Source: Clostridia bacterium (GTDB lineage: Bacteria; Bacillota; Peptococcia; DRI-13; SM3-B62). From it: a DNA stretch of 64,000 nucleotides. Positions within the stretch are counted from its first letter, which is position 1. Each line of letters begins with the position of its first letter. The stretch spans positions 1 through 64,000 of the forward strand of contig JAHDQS010000004.1 of the NCBI GenBank assembly GCA_018433675.1. Direction: 5' to 3'. The notes under the pieces are model-generated. The model had not been told where the DNA came from, did no database searches, and saw only the letters and a list, made by a program, of their open reading frames with translations. Shown here one piece after another: positions 18,010-26,769 of the stretch. The translations under genes and the position numbers were made by a program.

Positions 18010-18504
18010 TCAGTATTTGATAAACTTGGAACCGGGAGTACCGCAAATGCTGCATTTGTCTGGAACATACTTCTCGATATTGCCACAAACAGGGCAGAGA
18101 TAATAAAAAATCTCTTCGGTTTGATCAAGATTATCCAATGCTTCTTTATATAGTTTAGCATGGACTTCTTCGGCTTTCATGGCGAATGTAAATGAAGTTA
18201 TTGCGGCTTTGTTACCTTCTGCTTCAGCCTCTTTAAGGAATTCAGGGTACATATTTTGATATTCGTGTGTTTCACCCTCGACAGCATCCTGCAGATTTTC
18301 AATGGTTGTTCCGATTTTTCCTGAGACCTGGAAATGCTTAAGGGCATGTATGGTCTCGGCATCAGAAGCTGCTTTAAAAAGCTTAGCAGCATTGGTTTTT
18401 CCATCCGTTTCAGCTTTTTTTGCATAAGCGAGATATTTTCTATTGGCCAGGGATTCTCCGGCAAATGCTTCCATGAGGTTTTTCAAAGTTTTTTGTTCAT
18501 CCAT
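18010..18504 (-). CDS. Rubrerythrin
   Basis: A 164-residue non-heme diiron peroxidase that detoxifies hydrogen peroxide in anaerobes. The N-terminal four-helix ferritin-like domain carries the iron ligands (FAGESLANRKYLAYA, DAETIHALKH, EGETHEYQNMYPEF, AEEVHAKLY); the C-terminus is a rubredoxin-type Fe(Cys)4 domain (LCPVCGNI and KCSICGTPGSKF). It is 4 bases downstream of the PerR-like gene and probably co-transcribed and peroxide-induced with it. Confidence 0.96.
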   Translation of the reverse strand: MDEQKTLKNLMEAFAGESLANRKYLAYAKKAETDGKTNAAKLFKAASDAETIHALKHFQVSGKIGTTIENLQDAVEGETHEYQNMYPEFLKEAEAEGNKAAITSFTFAMKAEEVHAKLYKEALDNLDQTEEIFYYLCPVCGNIEKYVPDKCSICGTPGSKFIKY

Positions 18505-18508
18505 AGAT

Positions 18509-18958
18509 TCATTCCTCCGTTTTTAATTTGGTTTTATCTATATTAGAAAGGCAGCTAGGGCAGATGCCTTTAAAATATACATCCTTATAATTGATCTTAA
18601 AGCTTTTCAATTCTTCTATGGGGGATGAGTCAAGGTCTATCCCAAAATCATAGATTTTACCGCAGGACTCGCACTTGAAATGTCCGTGGTTCTTAGTGGT
18701 AATGTCATACCGGGTTTCATTGTCTTCGATATTAATAACCCTCACAAGACCGATTTTTACCAATAAGTTCAAGGTATTATAAACTGTTGTTTTTGACAAA
18801 GTCGGAGATTCTTCATGCAAAGCGATATATATTTGTTCTACCGTAGGATGGGAAAAATCTTTTGTAAGGTATTCCAAGACTTTAAGCCTATGGTGCGATA
18901 GGCGAATTCCTTTGCTTTTCAACAGGTTTAATAAGCTTTCAAAGGTGGGGTTCATCAT
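18509..18958 (-). CDS. perR: PerR-like Fur-family peroxide regulator
   Basis: A 149-residue Fur-superfamily repressor. N-terminal winged helix (KGIRLSHHRLKVLEYL, TLSKTTVYNTLNLLVKIGLV), then the metal-sensing dimer domain with NHGHFKCESCGKIYDF and a second CPSC motif near residue 135, giving the structural Cys4 zinc site. Its operon with rubrerythrin and a PerR-box dyad upstream argue for PerR rather than Fur. It is likely autoregulated and controls the divergent ferritin-like gene. Confidence 0.9.
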   Translation of the reverse strand: MMNPTFESLLNLLKSKGIRLSHHRLKVLEYLTKDFSHPTVEQIYIALHEESPTLSKTTVYNTLNLLVKIGLVRVINIEDNETRYDITTKNHGHFKCESCGKIYDFGIDLDSSPIEELKSFKINYKDVYFKGICPSCLSNIDKTKLKTEE

Positions 18959-19028
18959 ATCTCACTTCCAATATATAAAAAAATTTTGGATAGATTGCTA
19001 TTATGACAAAAAAGTAATGAATGCCATA

Positions 19029-19057
19029 TTGTAATAATTACAATTATATTATATAAT
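19029..19057 (+). promoter_or_regulatory. PerR box overlapping the promoter of the ferritin-like gene
   Basis: TTGTAATAATTACAA at 19029-19043 is a perfect 7-1-7 inverted repeat close to the PerR consensus TTATAATNATTATAA. Its left half also serves as a -35 element (TTGTAA 19029-19034), 17 bases from a perfect TATAAT at 19052-19057 reading into the 19111 gene. One site could control both the perR-rubrerythrin operon and the divergent gene. Confidence 0.85.
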
Positions 19058-19110
19058 TAATTTAAAGCATAGTCAATCGAAAAAATTAAGTTACAAGGAG
19101 GTCAATTAAG

Positions 19111-19419
19111 ATGCCTGATTTTGGACAACCCTTTTCCGGGCTTGCAAAAGGTCGTAAGCTCACCGAACAGGAATTGATTAGAGCAATTAGGTTTATGATT
19201 GCAGCTGAATATGAAGCTATCCAGTTGTACATGCAGCTTGCAGAATCCACAGATAATGAATTGGCAATTGAAGTATTAAAGGACATTGCCGATGAAGAAC
19301 GGGTTCATGCCGGAGAATTCTTGAGATTGCTTAAAGAACTGGATCCGAATGAAGAAAAGTTTTATGTGGAAGGTGCTGAAGAAGTAGAAGAAGAGATTGA
19401 AAGATTAAGAGGGAAATAA
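19111..19419 (+). CDS. Ferritin-like (Flp/EncFtn-type) diiron protein
   Basis: A 102-residue helical protein of the short ferritin-like family seen as encapsulin cargo or as stand-alone iron/oxygen-defence proteins. The helix pair ELIRAIRFMIAAEYEAIQLY and LKDIADEERVHAGEFLRLLKEL supplies Glu/His ligands; such proteins form the four-helix site by dimerising. The acidic tail EEVEEEIERLRGK does not look like an encapsulin-targeting peptide, and no shell gene is nearby. Preceded by AAGGAGG and a PerR-box promoter, so peroxide-regulated iron handling is the probable role. Confidence 0.82.
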   Translation: MPDFGQPFSGLAKGRKLTEQELIRAIRFMIAAEYEAIQLYMQLAESTDNELAIEVLKDIADEERVHAGEFLRLLKELDPNEEKFYVEGAEEVEEEIERLRGK

Positions 19420-19721
19420 ATATTCGTTTACTATCCGAAGGGCGTGTCGCAAAACGTTTATTTTAAAACGTAAGGCGACGCGTCCTTTAACCGTAGACTA
19501 TGATTTTTAAGAGACTTTAAGGTGACCTCGTGATTCTCCCCGGACGGGAGTGCGCTAAATGCAATTTGCTATAATCAATCTTTTTGATATACATTTGGTC
19601 AACGTATAATCTGGTTGTGAAGTATTTATTTTCATCAATTATATTTTACAGCGAAAGATGGCTTCTGGTATCTATCAGTTGCCGCCTTTTGTTCTTTTAA
19701 CAGTGGGCAGACAGAACGTTG
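19420..19721. other. Intergenic region with a terminator-like hairpin
   Basis: No gene is visible. At 19440-19485 the arms GGGCGTGTCGC and GCGACGCGTCC pair over 11 positions with two G-U pairs and are followed by TTTAA, a likely terminator of the ferritin-like gene. The remainder is A+T-rich, with no open frame or conserved motif I can recognise. Confidence 0.6.
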
Positions 19722-21788
19722 TTAAGGTTGATAAGAAAGAATATTGTGCAGGACGATTTCTCCCTTATGTGTTATAACTGTTCCCTGTTTAGTTTTTCCT
19801 ATTGAAATAAGACCGTAGCCTTTCAAGTGCTTAAAGATTGTTCTGATTTTTTGAGCGCTGATATTTAGATCACAATCTGCTGCCAGCATAACGAGCTTTG
19901 ATCTGCCAATTTTTTCGGTCGAATATTTGTTATTTCTTACGATTTCAAGTATAAATTGAAGTTCTTTTTTAGTTATATAGTTTAAAAGTTTTTCCGCTAT
20001 TGTTTCTATTTCGTCCTCGTTAGCCTCGTTTTTATAACAGTAATTTGTAATATCAGCCGGTAAGTCGTCTGATGTAATTGTATTGTCTTTTGCGACAGAG
20101 GTACTGTATTCAACCATATTTTTAAGTTCTCTAATGTTGCCGGGCCAGTGATAATTCAGTAAACATCCTAAGGCATCGGCTGACAACGTCTTTCTAACGC
20201 TATTCTTTTTCATAAACTCTTCAATTAGTTTGGGGATACAATCCCTTCTTTCTTTTAAGGAGGGGATGTGAAGAGGAAAGATATTTAAACGGTAATATAG
20301 GTCTTCGCGGAAACGTCCTTTGTTGATCAGTTCTTTTAAATCTTTATTTGTAGCCGCTATAACTCTTATATTTATAGGTATAATCTGTGTATCGCCCACA
20401 CGCATTATCTCTTTTTCTTCCAGCACCCGTAATAGACGTGCCTGGATTTTCAAAGAAGCGTCACCTATTTCGTCAAGAAAAATCGTGCCGTTGTTTGCTA
20501 ATTCAAAGAGACCGACTTTCCCCTTTTTTGTCGCACCTGTGAATGCGCCTTCAACATAACCGAACAATTCGCTTTCAACCAGGTCGTCAGGAATTGATGC
20601 AAAGTTTACAGCTACATAAGGGCCTGTTTTTCTCTTGGAGGCATTGTGAATACTGCTGGAGAAAAGCTCCTTGCCGGTTCCGCTTTCGCCGGTGATAAGA
20701 ACGGAGGAGTCGGACTGGGATATTAATCTTGCTTTTTTAATTAGTGTCTTGATATTTTTGCTTTCGGCAATAATGTCGTTGCTGGTATATTTTGCAATAT
20801 GGCCTTTGTGTTTTTTATATAAAAGTCTTCTTAAATCCTGCCCCATTTTATATATATCTTCTGTTTCCTGAAAAGTAACTAGGCCTTTTCTTGAATAACT
20901 GTTAAAAGGTATATATGTGATAAAAAATTGTTTTCCGTTTATTTCGATTATATTGCTAAGGTTATCATTATCGACATTATCTGGCAATGAAAAGCTGTTG
21001 CCAAATACGGTCTTGATTTTCTTCCCAATTATTTCTGTACTCCTAATTCCTAATAGTGTTTCTGCGGCAGGGTTGACTTCAACTGTAGTCAAGTTGTCGT
21101 CAATAGAGATTATGGCCTCTTTAATATTATCAAAAATAGTCTGATAATTCGACTTTAGCACCTCAGCTCTGTTATATTCCTCACTTAATTTTTTGAATGT
21201 ATGCAACAGTGACATTGTATATTTGAACGTGTAGTCGGTAAGATATTTGAGGTTGATATTTAAAGAGGTAAGGATTTCCAAAAGGCTGGTAACGGATAGT
21301 TGGCGAAAGCCGATATCTATTTTATTAACTATATGGGGAGGGCTGAACTGAATTAGTCCCGGGCTTATTGCAGTATCAATTGCGGAAGTATCTAACTCGC
21401 AGTTTGGCCAATACGGATGATACTTTATGTGGTTAATTTTCATTTCCTTTAAAGAAGAAATAGTTTCGAGAGCTGCTTTTTTGGTCATGTTTATAACAAT
21501 CACGTCTTTATCCTTCTCGATGAGAAACAGTTTGTCTAGATTATTAGGAAGGCTTAACTCTTTTTTTGGCAAAATAACCTTTGAGTTTTTATATGCTTTT
21601 AGAGCGTTTGCATAGGAACTGTCACCTAAGGCAATAACAAGGGAAGCGTTTTTATCCCAATCTATGTCTTTAAAAAAAGCGTAACCTTTTACAATAATCG
21701 TGTTTCCGAAAATTTGAGTCAATGTTTTGACTATATCGGACCCCATTTGTTCATGCATGGAAACAACATGTATAATTTTAGTTTTCAC
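19722..21788 (-). CDS. Sigma-54-dependent activator with PrpR_N-like and PAS domains
   Basis: A 688-residue enhancer-binding protein. Residues about 1-190 resemble the propionate-activator type sensor (PrpR_N), about 215-320 are a PAS domain (YQTIFDNIKEAIISIDD ... AAETLLGIRSTEIIG), and about 345-580 the AAA+ core with Walker A GESGTGKE, the sigma-54 contact motif GAFTGA, and Walker B GTIFLDEIG. The C-terminus is not a plain Fis helix-turn-helix but a winged-helix-like stretch (IGRSKLVMLAADCDLNISAQKIRTIF). It is divergent from the lyase operon, whose leader carries a sigma-54 promoter, so it very likely activates that operon in response to a small organic acid. Confidence 0.92.
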   Translation of the reverse strand: MKTKIIHVVSMHEQMGSDIVKTLTQIFGNTIIVKGYAFFKDIDWDKNASLVIALGDSSYANALKAYKNSKVILPKKELSLPNNLDKLFLIEKDKDVIVINMTKKAALETISSLKEMKINHIKYHPYWPNCELDTSAIDTAISPGLIQFSPPHIVNKIDIGFRQLSVTSLLEILTSLNINLKYLTDYTFKYTMSLLHTFKKLSEEYNRAEVLKSNYQTIFDNIKEAIISIDDNLTTVEVNPAAETLLGIRSTEIIGKKIKTVFGNSFSLPDNVDNDNLSNIIEINGKQFFITYIPFNSYSRKGLVTFQETEDIYKMGQDLRRLLYKKHKGHIAKYTSNDIIAESKNIKTLIKKARLISQSDSSVLITGESGTGKELFSSSIHNASKRKTGPYVAVNFASIPDDLVESELFGYVEGAFTGATKKGKVGLFELANNGTIFLDEIGDASLKIQARLLRVLEEKEIMRVGDTQIIPINIRVIAATNKDLKELINKGRFREDLYYRLNIFPLHIPSLKERRDCIPKLIEEFMKKNSVRKTLSADALGCLLNYHWPGNIRELKNMVEYSTSVAKDNTITSDDLPADITNYCYKNEANEDEIETIAEKLLNYITKKELQFILEIVRNNKYSTEKIGRSKLVMLAADCDLNISAQKIRTIFKHLKGYGLISIGKTKQGTVITHKGEIVLHNILSYQP

Positions 21789-22076
21789 ACTTTACACCAC
21801 GCAATTTTTTAATCAATTATAACATATAGTGAGATTCGTAACAATGATGTTTTGCCGATTGTGAGCAATTGGGTTGAATATGGTTTGGTAATTATCATTG
21901 TACGTATTGTTAAATAGTGCAGAGGGCAGAAGCGTGCGTGATGTTTCGCATTGTATATGGAGCAATATGGTTAGGCTGCAAGGTATAAATGCAGCCTAAT
22001 CGCTTATGGCGGAATTATTGAGCTTATTACCTGGAATACGTGTGATATCAAAGCTTAAAACGTTTTAAATATACTC
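21789..22076. other. Regulatory intergenic region upstream of the sigma-54 promoter
   Basis: Contains no gene. A perfect 10-base-pair hairpin TTAGGCTGCA/TGCAGCCTAA with 9-base loop lies at 21971-21999, and a perfect 14-base palindrome TTAAAACGTTTTAA at 22055-22068, nine bases before the -24 element. Either dyad could be an activator binding site; the hairpin could also act as a terminator or barrier. Confidence 0.5.
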
Positions 22077-22092
22077 TGGCATGAATATTGCA
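22077..22092 (+). promoter_or_regulatory. Sigma-54 (-24/-12) promoter
   Basis: TGGCATG-N4-TTGCA matches the consensus TGGCACG-N4-TTGCW with one mismatch; the invariant GG (22078-22079) and GC (22090-22091) are 12 bases apart as required. It reads toward the lyase gene at 22248 and is matched by the sigma-54 activator encoded divergently. Confidence 0.87.
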
Positions 22093-22247
22093 AATCTTTA
22101 TTGGTGATTGAATTAATTCATTCGCAAGTAATTATAAGGAGGTGAAACCAGCTAAATAAGTTGATTTTACAGGAATAGTGGAAAAGAAATAATAGTTTTC
22201 TCGACATCCTCCAATTGTTTGAGATAATAGAAAAGGAGTGTTCTCTG

Positions 22248-23603
22248 TTGCCTTCTACTTATATTGATTCTGAAATATTTAAAAACAATTTTAGCACTGA
22301 AGAATACCGGAAAATATTCAATGAAAAAAGTGTTATTCAGTCATGGTTGGACGTTGAAGCCGCATTGGCTATCGCTGAAGCTGAATTGGGGGTTATTCCA
22401 AAAGAGGCAGCCGAGGAGATTAAACGTATTGCGGTGGCAGACAATTATGACAGTAAACTTATCCGTGAGGATATGGCAAAATTGAAGCATACGATTATGC
22501 CCATCGTCAAGGCCATGAAATCAAAATGCAAAGGAGAGGCAGGTGAATACGTACATTGGGGGGCCACCACGCAGGATATTACCGATACCGGCATTATATT
22601 GCAGGTTAAGCAGGCGTATGATTTGCTGGAGCGTGATACAAATGAACTGCTGGCTGCCTTGATAGAAAAGGCGGAAGAGCATAAGAGCACTGTTATGTGT
22701 GGACGAACCCACGGTCAGCAAGCGCTTCCGATAACGTTCGGGTATAAGGTTAGTGTCTGGATTATGGAACTTTGCCGTCATAAGCAACGATTATTGCAGG
22801 CAAAACCGCGGATTCTTACCGGTTTGCTGTCTGGTGCAGTAGGTACACTTGCAGCTTTTGGTCCGCAAGGACGGGATGTCCAACACAGGGCACTGGAAAT
22901 ATTAGAATTAAATGCCCCTGTGATTACATGGCATACCTCGAGGGACAGTGTTACTGAGTTCGTTTATATTTTAACATTGATTTCAGCGACATGCGCAAAA
23001 ATCGCAAAGGAGACTTACAACCTTTCGCGTACTGAAATCGGTGAGCTTGAAGAACCCTTTACGGAAGGTAAGATTGGTAGCAGTACTATGCCGCACAAAA
23101 GGAATCCTAGCGGTTGCGAGAGGATTTTAGGTCTTGAAAAATTTATCCGGGGTTGTGCCGGTGTTATGGCTGAGAGCATGACCTATCCGGATCATGAACG
23201 AGCAATGCGCATCGCCGAATGGCCTTCTTTGAGCGAAGCTTGTATGATGACTGGATCGGTACTCTTTGCAACCAAAAACCTCGTAAAAGGAATGACTGTC
23301 CGTGAAGAGAGAATGAAGAAGAATTTAAATATATTAAACGGGTTGTTGCTGACTGAACGGGTTATGTTTGTTGTGGCGGATAAGATAGGTCGTCAAAGCG
23401 CACATGATATTGTTTATAAAATAAGCATGAAATCATTTGAACAGGATATTCCTTTCATTGAAGCCTTAATGGCAGACGAATATATTGCCACGCATATAAC
23501 CAGGGCTGAGTTGGAGGCAGCGCTTGATCCCCAAACTTATACAGGTCTTGCTGAGGAACTGGTAGAAGATGTGTTGAATTATGTAAAGACAGCTAAACTA
23601 TAA
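22248..23603 (+). CDS. Fumarase/aspartase-superfamily lyase (adenylosuccinate lyase-like)
   Basis: A 451-residue enzyme of the superfamily that splits C-N or C-O bonds with release of fumarate, or cycloisomerises muconates. The signature GSSTMPHKRNP is intact, as are HWGATTQDITDT and CGRTHGQQALP. Start TTG 22248, 9 bases after AAGGAG, matches the usual family N-terminus; the longer frame from 22215 lacks a ribosome site. Context (sigma-54 control, tricarboxylate-type transporter, MmgE/PrpD proteins, fumarases) argues for a catabolic lyase rather than purine synthesis. Candidate substrates are aminodicarboxylates such as iminodisuccinate-like compounds; this is inference. Confidence 0.85.
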   Translation: MPSTYIDSEIFKNNFSTEEYRKIFNEKSVIQSWLDVEAALAIAEAELGVIPKEAAEEIKRIAVADNYDSKLIREDMAKLKHTIMPIVKAMKSKCKGEAGEYVHWGATTQDITDTGIILQVKQAYDLLERDTNELLAALIEKAEEHKSTVMCGRTHGQQALPITFGYKVSVWIMELCRHKQRLLQAKPRILTGLLSGAVGTLAAFGPQGRDVQHRALEILELNAPVITWHTSRDSVTEFVYILTLISATCAKIAKETYNLSRTEIGELEEPFTEGKIGSSTMPHKRNPSGCERILGLEKFIRGCAGVMAESMTYPDHERAMRIAEWPSLSEACMMTGSVLFATKNLVKGMTVREERMKKNLNILNGLLLTERVMFVVADKIGRQSAHDIVYKISMKSFEQDIPFIEALMADEYIATHITRAELEAALDPQTYTGLAEELVEDVLNYVKTAKL

Positions 23604-23661
23604 GGAGAGCAAGAAAGAAGGTTGTACCCAAAAAATCATTGAAATGGAGGGGAATTAGAAG

Positions 23662-24681
23662 ATGTTTAAGAAAAACCGTATCAGTTTTATCGCTGCTTTG
23701 TTCTTGGTCGTGTTAATTGTTTTGGGAGCAGTTGGTTGCAGCGGAGAGACCAGCACAAAAGATTCAGAGATAGCGGAAGATCAGGAATGGAAACCAGCGG
23801 GAGACATGAAGATCATTGTTCCGTATTCCAGTGGAGCCTCAAATGATACCATTTCCCGGCTTATGGCAAAGCATCTTTCGGATGAATTTGGGGTGGCTGT
23901 TGTCGTAGAAAATGTCACAGGAGCCGGCAATTTACTGGGAATCCAGACAGCACTGCGCGCGAAAAATGATGGTTTAACGATCTTGAATGTCAGTACTCCG
24001 GGGGTAGAACTTAACACGTTCCAGCAGGGAGAAATTAATATGAGCACTGATTTCAGCATGTTGGCGGGTGTGCAGTCCGATCCGCAAACCTGGCTTGTTG
24101 CGCCCGATAGCAGATTTGACACATTTGAACAACTGCTCGAAGCGGCTAAAGCATCTCCGGGGGAAATCACGGCCGGGCAGACTGGTCCATGGAGTGCAGC
24201 ATATCTTCACCTGATGAAGCTGCGGAGAGACTTGGGTGTTGAGATAACCTTTGTGCCATTTGATGGTGGTTCCGAAGCTTTGGCAGCCGTACTGGGCGGA
24301 CATATCGATGCCCAGATTGCGACAGTAGGAAGAAATTACCCGAAGCATCAGGAAGGCGAAATCAAGTTACTTGTGCAGGCAAATAAGGGAAAACATGAGG
24401 CTGCTCCCACAATTCCCACCATTGAAGAAGTTACGGGAGTGGCAAACTATGACAATGTCATCCGCGGTTTTGCAATAAGAAGTGATGTTCCCGACAATAT
24501 CAAGCAGGCTTTGATTGATGCAATGGAAAAAATCACAAAGAACGAAGATTATATCGCTGAGTTTCAGAAATCTCTGGGAAATACCAATACATTTATACAC
24601 GGTTCGGAATTTGACAGAATAGTTAAAGGGAATCTTAAAGACATTGATGATTTCTTTGGAGACATAATTAAAAATAAATAA
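23662..24681 (+). CDS. Tripartite tricarboxylate transporter binding lipoprotein (TctC family)
   Basis: A 339-residue extracytoplasmic receptor of the TctC/BugT type. Signal peptide with lipobox VGC (about residue 26), then MKIIVPYSSGASNDTISRLMA, typical of Bug proteins, followed by NVTGAGNLLGIQTALRAKNDG and VPFDGGSEALAAVLGGHID. Such receptors bind di- or tricarboxylates or related acids with high affinity and hand them to the TctAB membrane complex, both encoded downstream. Confidence 0.93.
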   Translation: MFKKNRISFIAALFLVVLIVLGAVGCSGETSTKDSEIAEDQEWKPAGDMKIIVPYSSGASNDTISRLMAKHLSDEFGVAVVVENVTGAGNLLGIQTALRAKNDGLTILNVSTPGVELNTFQQGEINMSTDFSMLAGVQSDPQTWLVAPDSRFDTFEQLLEAAKASPGEITAGQTGPWSAAYLHLMKLRRDLGVEITFVPFDGGSEALAAVLGGHIDAQIATVGRNYPKHQEGEIKLLVQANKGKHEAAPTIPTIEEVTGVANYDNVIRGFAIRSDVPDNIKQALIDAMEKITKNEDYIAEFQKSLGNTNTFIHGSEFDRIVKGNLKDIDDFFGDIIKNK

Positions 24682-24686
24682 GATAG

Positions 24687-24744
24687 AGAGGCAAAGGGTG
24701 GCCTTGTGGATCAGGGCACATGAGATGGGCCGGTCTTTGCCTCT
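24687..24744 (+). promoter_or_regulatory. Intercistronic hairpin between tctC-like and tctB-like genes
   Basis: Perfect 10-base arms AGAGGCAAAG (24687-24696) and CTTTGCCTCT (24735-24744) enclose a 38-base loop that can itself pair through GGCC segments. There is no strong U run. The usual role of such a structure is to stabilise the upstream message or partly terminate, so that the binding protein is made in excess over membrane subunits. Confidence 0.6.
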
Positions 24745-24774
24745 TCCTGACAATATTCTAAACAGGGGGAATAA

Positions 24775-25203
24775 ATGTTGGCACTCGTACAAATGATTGA
24801 GTCTGTCATAATATTTCTTGTTTGCGTTGCAGCGTGGCTTTCTTCTGGGAGTTACCCGGATGCTGCGGCAATGGTGCCCAGGTTGGTGTCGGCTGTTGCG
24901 GCTTTCTTGTCAGTGATGATGTTTTTTTCCAGTCTCAAAAAGTATAGGGCGGGAAACGATAAACCGGCAGCACTCATCAACGAAAAAGTTATAAAATATT
25001 TTTTCATTATAGTTATATATCTGGCTGGGATTAAGCTAGTGGGATTTTATGTTTCAACAACGATATATCTCATTGGTGCAAGCCTTTACTTGAAAGCTAA
25101 AAAGAGAAATATCGCGATAGCAACTGTGTCTTTTATCCTGTTTTGTTTTGTGTTTTTCTATCTGATCTTGGGGCTAAAAATGCCTGCAGGGTATCTTTTC
25201 TAG
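24775..25203 (+). CDS. Tripartite tricarboxylate transporter small membrane subunit (TctB family)
   Basis: A 142-residue membrane protein with four predicted hydrophobic segments (about 8-24, 34-50, 74-100, 115-140) as in TctB. The ATG at 24775 follows AGGGGGA. The family is poorly conserved in sequence; position between the receptor and the large TctA subunit and topology make the assignment. Confidence 0.85.
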   Translation: MLALVQMIESVIIFLVCVAAWLSSGSYPDAAAMVPRLVSAVAAFLSVMMFFSSLKKYRAGNDKPAALINEKVIKYFFIIVIYLAGIKLVGFYVSTTIYLIGASLYLKAKKRNIAIATVSFILFCFVFFYLILGLKMPAGYLF

Positions 25204-25268
25204 GTAATAATTTGTTGTTGCTCAAAAGGGCATTTTGTCCGTCCCAATAAAGTATGAGGTGATTAGCA

Positions 25269-26744
25269 ATGAATATTGAAGGAATGTTAGGTGGACTCGA
25301 GTATCTGTTACAGGTTCAGAACTTGCTGCTTCTATTGGTCGGTGTAATTATTGGTACAATTGTGGGTGCTCTTCCCGGAATGGGAGCAAGCCTGCCAGTT
25401 GCTTTACTTCTGCCGGTTACGTATACGATGAGAATGGATACGGCGCTAATGTTTTTAATGTCTATTTTCTGTGGCTCTATGTACGGTGGTTCCATTGCAG
25501 CAATGCTGTTTAATGTGCCCGGCACCGGCTCTTCCGCTGCTACCGCCCTTGACGGGTATCCACTGGCAGAAAAAGGCCGAGCCGGGGATGCTCTGACGGC
25601 TGCGGTTATAGCATCATTTGTAGGTACCTGCGTAGGAACATTTGCACTCTTGTTTTTTGCTCCGCCGCTAGCAAAAGCCGCTCTTTCGTTCGGTCCTCCG
25701 GAGTATTGTGTGCTCGGATTATTCGGTCTTACTATTATAGCGACTCTCGCCGGTAAAAATGTCGTCCAGGGAGCTATAGCCGGGTGTTTGGGAATGCTTG
25801 CCTCTTGCATCGGTATGGATAGTATAACAGGAACGAGCCGGTTTGCGTTTGATCAGATTTATCTCTATGACGGAATCAATCTGGTATGGATGGTTGTCGG
25901 GCTCTTTGGTGTTTCCCAAAGCTTTAAACTGATCCAAAAACTTGACGGGTACGGGGAAGCAATCGAAATCCAGGATTACAGCATTAAAGATTCGATTAGA
26001 CTCGTATGCAAGGACTGGAAGAATATGATCAGATCAGGTATTGTCGGTACCGTCATCGGAGCTATCCCTGGCACTGGTGGTTCGGTTGCTAACTGGGTAA
26101 GCTACGACTTGGCCAAGCGATTCTCAAAAAACTCGAAGGAATTTGGGAAAGGAGCCGTGTCAGGCGTTATTGCCAGCGAGGCGGCAAACAATGGAGTTGT
26201 TGGCGGCGCGCTTATTCCTACACTTACTTTAGGAATTCCAGGCAGTGAAGTGACTGCTATATTACTTGGCGGTATGCTGATTGCCGGTATTGATCCCGGG
26301 CCAAATCTCTTTATCAAGCAGGGAGATTACATGTATTCTCTGACCTTCAGCCTTTTCTTGAGCGGTACGTTGTTTTTGTTCCTTGGTCTTTTCGGGGCGA
26401 AGTACTTTGCCAAAGTGTTGAAAATACCGAATGCTATCTTTGCTCCGATGATTATATGTCTGGCAGCGATAGGTGCTTACAGTGTTAAACAGCAGTTTTA
26501 CGGGATAGTTATTATGTTCGTAATCGGCGTCCTGGCATATTTTCTGAAGAATACCGGATTCCCGCTTCCACCCATGCTGATCGGCCTGATTCTGGGGCCA
26601 ATTGTTGAAAGTAATTTGAACCGTTCACTGATTATATCTCGCGGCAGTTGGAGTATCTTTGTCACAAGACCTATTTGCATAGCGTTTTTGTTTCTTGCCG
26701 TTGCCTCTATAGGATGGGCCGTTTATCAGGCTAGAACCAGCTAA
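25269..26744 (+). CDS. Tripartite tricarboxylate transporter large permease (TctA family)
   Basis: A 491-residue permease with about 11-12 membrane segments. Characteristic motifs are GALPGMGASLPVALLLPVT near residue 35, GSMYGGSIAAMLFNVPGTGSSAATALDGYPLA, and GAIPGTGGSVANWVSYDLAK in the second half. It carries substrate using the ion gradient. Only one gene of each Tct subunit is present, making a complete transporter for the pathway substrate. Confidence 0.96.
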   Translation: MNIEGMLGGLEYLLQVQNLLLLLVGVIIGTIVGALPGMGASLPVALLLPVTYTMRMDTALMFLMSIFCGSMYGGSIAAMLFNVPGTGSSAATALDGYPLAEKGRAGDALTAAVIASFVGTCVGTFALLFFAPPLAKAALSFGPPEYCVLGLFGLTIIATLAGKNVVQGAIAGCLGMLASCIGMDSITGTSRFAFDQIYLYDGINLVWMVVGLFGVSQSFKLIQKLDGYGEAIEIQDYSIKDSIRLVCKDWKNMIRSGIVGTVIGAIPGTGGSVANWVSYDLAKRFSKNSKEFGKGAVSGVIASEAANNGVVGGALIPTLTLGIPGSEVTAILLGGMLIAGIDPGPNLFIKQGDYMYSLTFSLFLSGTLFLFLGLFGAKYFAKVLKIPNAIFAPMIICLAAIGAYSVKQQFYGIVIMFVIGVLAYFLKNTGFPLPPMLIGLILGPIVESNLNRSLIISRGSWSIFVTRPICIAFLFLAVASIGWAVYQARTS

Positions 26745-26769
26745 GGATAACACCTAAAGGAGAAAGCAT

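Noticed and set aside
19111-19419. Encapsulin nanocompartment cargo
   Set aside because: No encapsulin shell gene or targeting peptide is visible, so only the ferritin-like family is claimed.
22248-23603. Housekeeping adenylosuccinate lyase (purB)
   Set aside because: The superfamily is right, but the sigma-54 promoter, transporter and acid-metabolism neighbours favour a catabolic lyase; purB cannot be excluded without phylogeny.
25316-25810. 164-codon minus-strand frame inside the TctA-like gene
   Set aside because: Composition rich in Pro, Ala, Ser and Thr is typical of a shadow of a membrane-protein gene; no ribosome site or family match.
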